NCBI GenBank assembly: GCA_029204225.1
Contig: MU832222.1
Location: forward strand, 17,650-81,649
Direction: 5' to 3'
Length of the DNA stretch: 64,000 nucleotides
DNA from: Diphasiastrum complanatum
Lineage: Eukaryota > Streptophyta > Lycopodiopsida > Lycopodiales > Lycopodiaceae
The stretch's first letter is position 1. Every line of letters begins with the position of its first letter. Under the pieces are notes generated by a model that saw nothing but the letters and a program-made list of their open reading frames with translations, was not told the origin of the DNA and searched no databases. A program made the position numbers and the translations under genes. Positions 57,265 to 64,000 of the stretch are shown piece by piece.

Positions 57265-58400
57265 CTATACTACATGCAAGATCTTTGACCCTACAGTAAT
57301 GCCAGGATTATCCATATATTGGCTGAGTGAGCTTACAGAGAAAGAGATGTCAGGTCTTGTACAGACCATTGCGTACATGAGAGATCCAAGTATTGATAAA
57401 TAAGAATACTCTCTCATCTGCTCCTCTTCCTGCTTGGTCTGGAGACATTGGTCCTTTGACAAACGCAGGCATGGATCCATCGGTGAGTGAGCTAACTTAC
57501 AATTCATTAGCTTGTATCTATCAAGAACATTGTGAAGATACCTTTGTTGAGTAATGTAGATCATTCATCTCGCTTTGTCTCTGTGGATCTGTATGTCCAG
57601 ACAGAAGTGAGCTTCACCCCGATCAGTCATGTCGAACTCAGAAAATAGCATCTGTTTAGAATCCTTGACCAAATTGGTATTGTTATTGAAAAGCAACGTA
57701 TCATCCACATATAAGGTGATGATAATGAAGGATTGTTGCACTGACTTGGAATAGATGTTGAAATCAGTAGTGCTTGGTTGGAAACCTTGTTCAATGAGGA
57801 ATGTGTTGATCCTCTTAAATCAAGCTCTGGCAGATTGTTTTAAGCTGTAGAGTGTCTTATGGAGTTTACAGACATGATTCTTCATACGTTCCAGAACGTA
57901 TCCTTCGGGCTGGATCATGTAGATGTCTTCTTGTATAACTCCATTCAGATAAGCTGTTTGTACATCAAGTTGATGCACTTCGAGGTCGGTAGCTGCAACA
58001 TATGATAGGAGGGCTCGGATCAACGAATGCTTGACTACTGAATTGAAAGTCTCACTGTAGTCGGCGTTGGGGATCTGAGTGAATCCTCGTGCTATCAGTC
58101 TTGTCTTCCTTTAATCAATTGCTCCATTGGCATTGTACTTGATCTTGAATATTCATTTGAAATCAATGATATCGTAGCCAATAGGAGCTTCAACTAGTGA
58201 TCACGTATGGTTCTTGATCAGAGAGGAATACTCTCTATCTATAGCTTCTCTCCATAGATCAGAGTCTAGTTGGCTGAGTGCCTCTTCGACTATTGTCGGT
58301 TCCTGTATCAAGAGACATGCAGACTCAAGAGTATACCTTGTGGATTGTGTGCGCACTGCTTGATCTTCTAGGAGGAATCAACTGATGAACCACTCCTGGG
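57265..58400 (-). pseudogene. Copia-4 reverse transcriptase, partial RNase H
   Basis: Reading the minus strand: ALSQLDSDLWREAIDREY, YNANGAID, LIARGFTQIPNADYSETF, HQLDVQTAYLNGVIQEDIYM, LYSLKQSARA, LYVDDTLLFN (catalytic YVDD kept), then YLSILGSLMYAMVCTRPDIS. Stops and at least two frame changes. Confidence 0.85.
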
Positions 58401-58449
58401 ACTTGTTGTTGGGTAGCAGCACTTGAGGCTTTATTCCTTCACGTGTCTT

Positions 58450-58882
58450 CCTACAACAACATTGCAATGACTCTCAAAAGAGTCAGTTTTGGATGTGTCG
58501 TGATCATCATCACCCAGCTGTCATATGAGCTTGGCAAGCTTGTAAGCAGTTGCATCACTGCATCTTGATCGTCTATGACAGATTCGACATGGCCATTTGC
58601 TTCAGCAGGTTCTTGAATTGGTTAATGTGATTCTGTAGGGAATCACCATTCGCCATCTTGAGGGAGTAAAATTTCTTCCTAAAATGTAGCTTGGAAGCTA
58701 TATCTCGCACTTCGTATAGTGTGCTTAAGATGTCCCAAATTTCTTTGGATGTATGAGCATCGGATACATGGTCGATCTGAGTATCCAAAATGTTGAGAAT
58801 GATCAGCGCAAAAGCTTTGCCATCCTTCAGTTTTTATTTGGCGATTGTTGCATCGTCTAAGAACCTGAAAACACATTTGCAT
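58450..58882 (-). pseudogene. Copia-4 gag fragment
   Basis: DHVSDAHTSKEIWDILSTLY, KLHFRKKFYSLKMANGDSL and INQFKNLLKQMA are typical of UBN2-type Copia gag. The frame changes near 58790. Confidence 0.75.
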
Positions 58883-59420
58883 AATGACTAAAACCTTCCA
58901 GCAAATGCTCCAATCAAATTACATAAGGAGAGCTACTTACATGCTCAACAAAGTACACCAAAATTTATGCAAAAGATTGTTGACCCAAAAGGGGATCGTT
59001 CATCCAAGTGGGAGCTTTGCTCAGCCTTTTGGAGAACTACAAAATCACTCAGAGAGTATTTGTCATCTACTTAAGGAGAAGGTTCATCCACTTAAGGAGA
59101 GTTTTCATCCACAAATGAGAGTGTTCATCCACAGAAGTGGAGATTGTCAACAATACATTGAACAGAACATTGTTAGTATTGAATATGCACAAGCCTCACA
59201 ATCAAAAAATGATTAGGTGTTATGATCTGATCCAAAATAGTTTTTTCTCAGCCTCTGATCTTCAATAGACCTGAAATATGCTTTTGATCCACAAGTTCAA
59301 CTCACAAAACAAAGGTTAGTAAGATTTGATCAACAATGCAATGCATAATCATGCTAGAACTTGATCAAACATCCAAATATCACCATAAATGGAAACCTTA
59401 GTAAAACTAACAGCCAACTA
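58883..59420 (-). other. Copia-4 leader region
   Basis: Between primer site and gag on the minus strand. On the plus strand it contains short repeats of TTCATCCAC(TTAAGGAGA) at 59080-59135. The 110-codon plus-strand frame has no recognisable content. Confidence 0.45.
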
Positions 59421-59432
59421 GCTCTGATACCA
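59421..59432 (-). other. Copia-4 primer binding site
   Basis: GCTCTGATACCA on the plus strand, the reverse complement of TGGTATCAGAGC, directly adjoining the LTR. Confidence 0.95.
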
Positions 59433-60003
59433 TGTGAAAAAAGAAGATCTTGAATGGATCCAAACTCCCAAAATACTTGGCTAAGATCTTTGCACAACAA
59501 GCTACAAAAGCTAGAAATGGCAAAGCATCCTAATGCTACCTTTGATACACATGAACTTGACAAAGCATTCAAGAGACAAAAGAAACTAATAAAAGGTACT
59601 GATGGCAGCCAAAAATAGCAACAAATAGGGCTCCCAACTGCAAGGCTACCACTTTTGGAGACCTCTTAAGATCATACACAAAAGCTTGAAGACAATACAC
59701 AAAGCAATGCTCTCAATGGAGGAAGAAATTGGGACAATGATCTATTGATCTCTCTCAACAATACAATAAGTTTCTCCAACCTGTTCTCCACAAATTTTAG
59801 CCTAATATAGATGAGAGAGATGACTCTCTCTCCTCTCTCTAGAACTTAGGACCCAATTTTAGAGCACCAGTAGCCTAAAATAGCCAATTTTGGCTTATAT
59901 GTCCAAATAACATGATTTTGTTGTCATTTCGAAGGTCCTAAAATTTGAGACTTCTTCAATATGAAATATATACTAAAATAAAAGTATCTAGGCCTCTTTC
60001 ACA
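59433..60003 (-). mobile_element. Copia-4 5' LTR (571 bp)
   Basis: Plus-strand edges TGTGAAAA and CTTTCACA form matching inverted ends. Its primer-site end also occurs as a fragment at 33936-34027. Confidence 0.7.
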
Positions 60004-60029
60004 CATGTGAAAGGTTAGATCCAAAACTA

Positions 60030-60990
60030 TGTACAAAAATTGCCAATTTAGGCCTCGGCTTGATCGCCTCGGTTAAGTAGTCATGATGGAGGATGTGTCA
60101 TTGTAGACAAATTACTGCTTCATTATAGATCCAAAGCTATCGAGGTAAATCCATTTTGGTAGCTTCAGACTGTAATCCTTGTTCCCATGAAGGAGAAAAG
60201 ATGGCTGAAGAAGAGATGGATGAAACACCATATTGCTTTTTGACAATCAAATTGCAATATCCTCGTTTGTCTGCTTCTTCGACATCGTAATAAATTAGAT
60301 GATCTATCCAATTCCTTTAGGATCACATTTTAGCATTGCATCTGGCTGTGCTGGTTTGAAGATTTTGTCATGTTGTTGGGTAGTCACTTTGTTGTTCAAT
60401 CCAAATGCTTCAATGATAACCATAAGCCTTGCACCTGAATTGTGAGGATCCTGCATGAAGGAATTATTGGCATGATCAATCTCCGATATAGGAACCAGTA
60501 TGTTTTGATTGATCATCTTTAGAAATGACAAATGATATTTTGGATGGACATTTATTTCCAAGAACATCAAGTGAATGAGATGCTTGCATAGAGTGATTAT
60601 ATCTCCTTCACTCAAAGTCGACACAAATTTTTTTTCGTAGATTACATTATCATGTTCAAAAATATTGATATCTCCAATATTTTGAACCACAAACTATAAA
60701 TTGTGATATAATGGATCTTTGATTGTTTGTCTCATCTCATAGTTAGAGTAGTTTCCAGCTTGTATAATACAAGTTTCATCACATTTCGTTGTGCACTCTA
60801 TACTGAATGTGAAACATTCATATAGACCAGTTGTATCCTTGTCTATTAATCCCATTTCACAAGACGTTCTAGACAAGTCTTCTAGTTGAATGTGATGTGA
60901 TAGTTCTTGTGATCTCAAGGAAGATGAGGTCCTTGAGAGATTTGCCTCATTGACAACTTCATTGCCTAAATTGGCCTTTATATTGCTCAA
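60030..60990 (-). pseudogene. Unidentified minus-strand frame
   Basis: One frame from 60990 to 60304 with a single TAG (60691-60693), decaying beyond. Visible blocks include SLRSQELSHHIQLEDLSRTS, NIGDINIFEHDNVIYEKKF and LEINVHPKYHLSFLKMINQN. It does not look like pol. It may be the remainder of the Gag element at 61151-62428, in another frame. Confidence 0.35.
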
Positions 60991-61150
60991 TTAAAAATCA
61001 ATATTGAAAACAAAAAAAATTGTACTCATAATCCTCCGCATCATGTCCGTTGTCCTCAGCTAATTTTCAGTGTCCTAGCATTGACATTGTGCTTGCATTT
61101 GGAATTGTCTTGCTTGGTTCAAATTGGGAATTCCATTTATGTTGCCGATC

Positions 61151-62428
61151 CTATGCACATTCCATATTCTCTTGTGAATTCAATGGGAAATCAAAAGCTG
61201 CTGATGAAATTGGCTGATCTATTTGCTGAAAAAGCTTTCCCATTGTCGATAGTTGTTGTTCTTCATCATGTTGCACTTCCAATTCGTTCATTGATGATGT
61301 TGATGAAGAATCATCTTTATCATCGTTTCGTACTTCCAATTTCTTCTCGGATGATGTCGATGATGTCGATGATGATTCACCACAATCATTTGGCCTATCA
61401 TTTTTCTGGATTCTTAAACTGACAATTTTTTCCAATTGAACCTTAGGCATTTTGTCCTGATCCTTCAAATTTTGTAACTACCCTATCATTTTGTTGATAT
61501 TTAATATCCTACGTATCTCCAAAGTGCACTCTAGTGGTGTGAAGTATTCTGTCACAGATTCACGTTGACCCTTATTCAGTTCATCTTCTATGGTGTGAGC
61601 ATGTGATCTTATATCAGATAGTGACATTATCCAAGTCTCCTGATATATATCCTTAGATAAACAAGCTCTTATCTCAGGCTTCAAGCCTAAAATAAAATGC
61701 ATTGTATTAAATTCCTCCACTGAGTAACCATAACTGTCCATTATCTGATGGAAGTCATTGAAATAGCTCTCCACAGTAGACGTCTGTTGGGTAGAATGCC
61801 ATACATGGCCGTCTGTACATTTGAATTCTTCAATGCACTTTTGTACAAAGGTTGGCCACTTATCAGTGGTAACCTGAGGTTCTTCACATTGCATCCAATA
61901 TCGTCACCAAATTTTTGCAGATCCATCAAGGTATGTTCCTGCAAATTGAATCTTGTCATGGTCGCTATTTGGATGTGACTGAAAATACATGTCAAAGTTG
62001 TCCAACCATGTTCTCACATCTATGTGAGCAATTCTACCATCAAATTTGTGAAAGATATATTGTCTCTGCACCATCGTTGTGTCCACCATAGCCTGGGAAG
62101 CTTGGTCCACATGAGGATGTTGGTAATGGTGACGTTCTGATTGATGTGCATTTAGTTGCTCATTGTCACTGTCACTGCTATAAACACCACCACTCGAGTT
62201 ATGTTGACTGATCTGGTAAACTAGTTGATCATCATAATTATCAAAATATGTTTCATTATGTTCCAGATAGTCTCCATATGACACATGTTCGCACTGATTG
62301 GATTCGTCGCACTGATTGGATTCACCATCGTTGTGCTCATAATACTGATTTTCAAAATCATAGTTAGATTGATCTTCATATTCAGAGTCACCGTCATCTA
62401 TGTATTCAAAATCAGAATCCACACCCAT
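61151..62428 (-). pseudogene. Gypsy-type Gag with two nonsense codons
   Basis: One continuous minus-strand frame of about 425 codons, stopped only by TGA (61901-61903) and TAG (61475-61477). The N-terminus is very acidic (MGVDSDFEYIDDGDSEYED, then Asp/Glu/Asn/His-rich). The Retrotrans_gag-type core follows: VRTWLDNFDMYFQSHPNSD, LDGSAKIW, WPTFVQKCIEEFK and VESYFNDFHQIMDSYGYSVE. The tail is Ser/Thr/Lys-rich. No zinc knuckle was seen. The TGA follows KIW, where a second Trp (TGG) is expected. Confidence 0.7.
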
Positions 62429-62885
62429 CTTGACAATTGAAGGACTGGTAAGTTACGGTGTACTAAGCCTAAGCTGAAGTTTATGTGCAATGGATTTTGA
62501 TAAATAGCTAAAATGCTCTTTTCTTTACCCCCTTAAAACTCAAAGTTCTATGATGAGTGAAATTGGAAAGGCAAAATCTTGTAGGTCACATAAAACTGAT
62601 AGTATTCACTTCCGAGTTCAAACAGAGACTATATGAGGATTTGAAAATAAGCCAATAATATACAAGGAAATTTGACTGAGGAAGAAAGGAGTCTTAAAAA
62701 AATATAAATGGAAAAATAATAATTACAAAATTTTAATAACTTTTACGTGTTCGTCTAGTTGTTTGGTTCACTTTTTGTTTATACTCCACTGAAATCTGAG
62801 CTCACACTAGGAAGTTATAGTAGTTCAATCAATGAGAAGAAACTAAAATAGACAACTTAGAATAGGATCTCAAAGGATTATCCGA
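62429..62885. other. AT-rich spacer, no gene seen
   Basis: No supported frame or boundary. Confidence 0.4.
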
Positions 62886-63693
62886 ATGTCAACCAAATGG
62901 GGGGTCACGCATCAGCCGAAGGTTGGATCCAACCAAATAGAAAGAAAGAGGGACATCAGCCGAATGAAGGAGAAAGAGGAATCAACCGAAATGACCGAAA
63001 TGAAACCTTCATTGCTGAAGGACTTTGCAGACCTGGGATTTGATGGTCGTTCAAATCTTGAATCAAGCCTAGATACTCTTGCTGACTCAAGCCTAGATAG
63101 TCTTGATGTCTCTGGGGATATAATTGTGAATCAGAGTAGTGATATCGTCTCTAGCTCTCACTATGAATCTGGGGACAAAGAGATCATTTAAAATTAGATG
63201 ATTCCTTGTTCCTCTATCAGAAGGAGATTCTGCGACCCCAGTGGATTTTCCACCAATGCTAACAAAGAAGTCCCGACAGGGCACTCGGCTTGATCATGCA
63301 AAAGAAATAGAATTTAGTGCTTTTGAAGATAAAAGAGTTTATGATAGGCTCTCTGAATCAGCAAAGGTAAGGCAACATACAGAGGAGGTGGATGGAAATA
63401 CCAGAAGCTCCGATGAGAAAGTACAACTATTGAACTAGAAGTATCAGCAATAGGTTGCTGAAATAGAAGAACTGGAGAAGGTGTTACTGAGTTTGCATGA
63501 TAGTCTATCCCAATCCAACAAACAAACAAAAATTACTACTGATTTGGACAGGAACGTTGCTCTTCGTCAGAAGCCGGAGTCTCTTTGCAGGGAACTACAG
63601 CGTCAAAATAAGAGACTCCTTGATGAAAGCAAGAAAGTTGCAGCAGTTGAAGAATTTACGTCTTTCAAGCAAGAGATGGCCGAAATGAAATGA
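62886..63693 (+). pseudogene. Taxilin-like pseudogene, intronless
   Basis: The C-terminal part resembles the coiled-coil core of taxilin, a syntaxin-binding trafficking protein: LRQKPESLCRELQRQNKRLL followed by DESKKVAA. Before it is a heptad-like EIEELEKVLLSLHDSLSQ and a charged N-part (SLLKDFADLGFDG, then EKVQLLN). From 63170 one frame continues, with stops at about 63197, 63436 and 63448. The first part is one base out of frame. No splice sites are needed across about 500 bp, which suggests a processed copy, but no poly(A) tail was found. Confidence 0.55.
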
Positions 63694-64000
63694 TCGAAAT
63701 GGGGCTGTTCACCCAACCGGGAGGAGATGAGAGATGATAGGAAAGGCGCGCGTGCACGCGGGCGGGGGGAGTCGTGGTTAGGCCTTATGTATTTTTTTTA
63801 TTTCATTACCCTAAAAAAGTAGGGTTTTAAAATTTTGGCAAAGTGTTTTTTTAGTTTTTTACACTTTTGTTTTTTTTTTTTTAATTTGAACCTGCGAAAC
63901 TTCAAAATGAAGAACTGAAAAAAAATACAAAGAAACAAAATTTCACAAATGAAAGTTGAAGTGCTTCTCTCTCACTTGGAAAAATCCAAAAGAAATTTTT
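63694..64000. other. GC-rich patch then T-rich sequence
   Basis: GGCGCGCGTGCACGCGGGCG at about 63745 is the most GC-dense short patch near the right edge. T-rich and A-rich stretches follow. No gene seen. Confidence 0.4.

Larger units (their letters stand above)
57255..60003 (-). mobile_element. Copia-4, minus strand, internally deleted
   Basis: 5' LTR 59433-60003, primer site, gag, then RT and part of RNase H. Protease and integrase core are missing. The 3' end is lost near 57255 against Gypsy LTR sequence. Many stops. Confidence 0.8.

Noticed and set aside
58884-59216. 110-codon plus-strand frame
   Set aside because: It lies antisense in the Copia-4 leader, with short TTCATCCAC repeats and no domain.

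Overview
The window looks like nuclear DNA of a land plant with a large, AT-rich, retrotransposon-packed genome. Evidence: plant-type GT-AG introns up to about 2 kb, Copia elements with the plant initiator-Met primer site (TGGTATCAGAGC), Ty3/Gypsy and LINE remnants, a MITE, and very long (GA)n arrays. The lineage cannot be fixed from sequence alone. A fern, lycophyte or gymnosperm is my guess, partly because of the LINE tail type and the spacing of genes. No rRNA, classical tRNA, CRISPR or bacterial-type operon was seen.

Region 1 (1-25.6 kb) holds the only convincing host gene: a sialidase/BNR-repeat family protein on the minus strand (21884 down to 14069). Eight exons were placed, all splice phases agree, and they give 423 codons with an N-terminal signal-anchor and three exact Asp boxes. 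Only the short last exon is unsure. An inverted partial copy of its 3' end lies at 1640-2210, and a second block (5795-6711) is mirrored at 11408-12175, so the first 14.5 kb is an old inverted segmental duplication. Its arms carry LINE debris, and the span between and beside them carries four long GA arrays. Intron 6 of the gene carries a Copia insertion and a CpG-rich tandem duplication.

Region 2 (25.6-36.1 kb) is a rearranged Copia element (Copia-1). Its two 654-bp LTRs now face each other in opposite orientation, yet both keep the same 5-bp target duplication (ATTCC), so an inversion happened after insertion. The inverted part carries protease and eroded reverse transcriptase, a C-rich 1.6-kb LTR-like insert, and an adjoining long composite minus-strand frame.

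Region 3 (36.1-57.2 kb) is a nest. Gypsy-1 (36151-39990) is interrupted by a 377-bp MITE and internally deleted. Copia-2 (40775-47003) is nearly intact, with LTRs about 1.5% apart and target duplication ATAAA. It sits inside an older minus-strand relative, Copia-3. Gypsy-2 (about 49.6-56 kb) has gag, protease, RT-RNase H and integrase, all decayed. An additional reading frame beyond integrase is shared with the 3' end of Gypsy-1.

Region 4 (57.2-64 kb) holds a minus-strand Copia-4 (5' LTR 59433-60003, internal deletion), a minus-strand Gypsy-type Gag with two nonsense codons, an unidentified minus-strand frame, and a plus-strand taxilin-like pseudogene.

All coordinates and homologies were read by eye. 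LTR ends marked below 0.5 are tentative.
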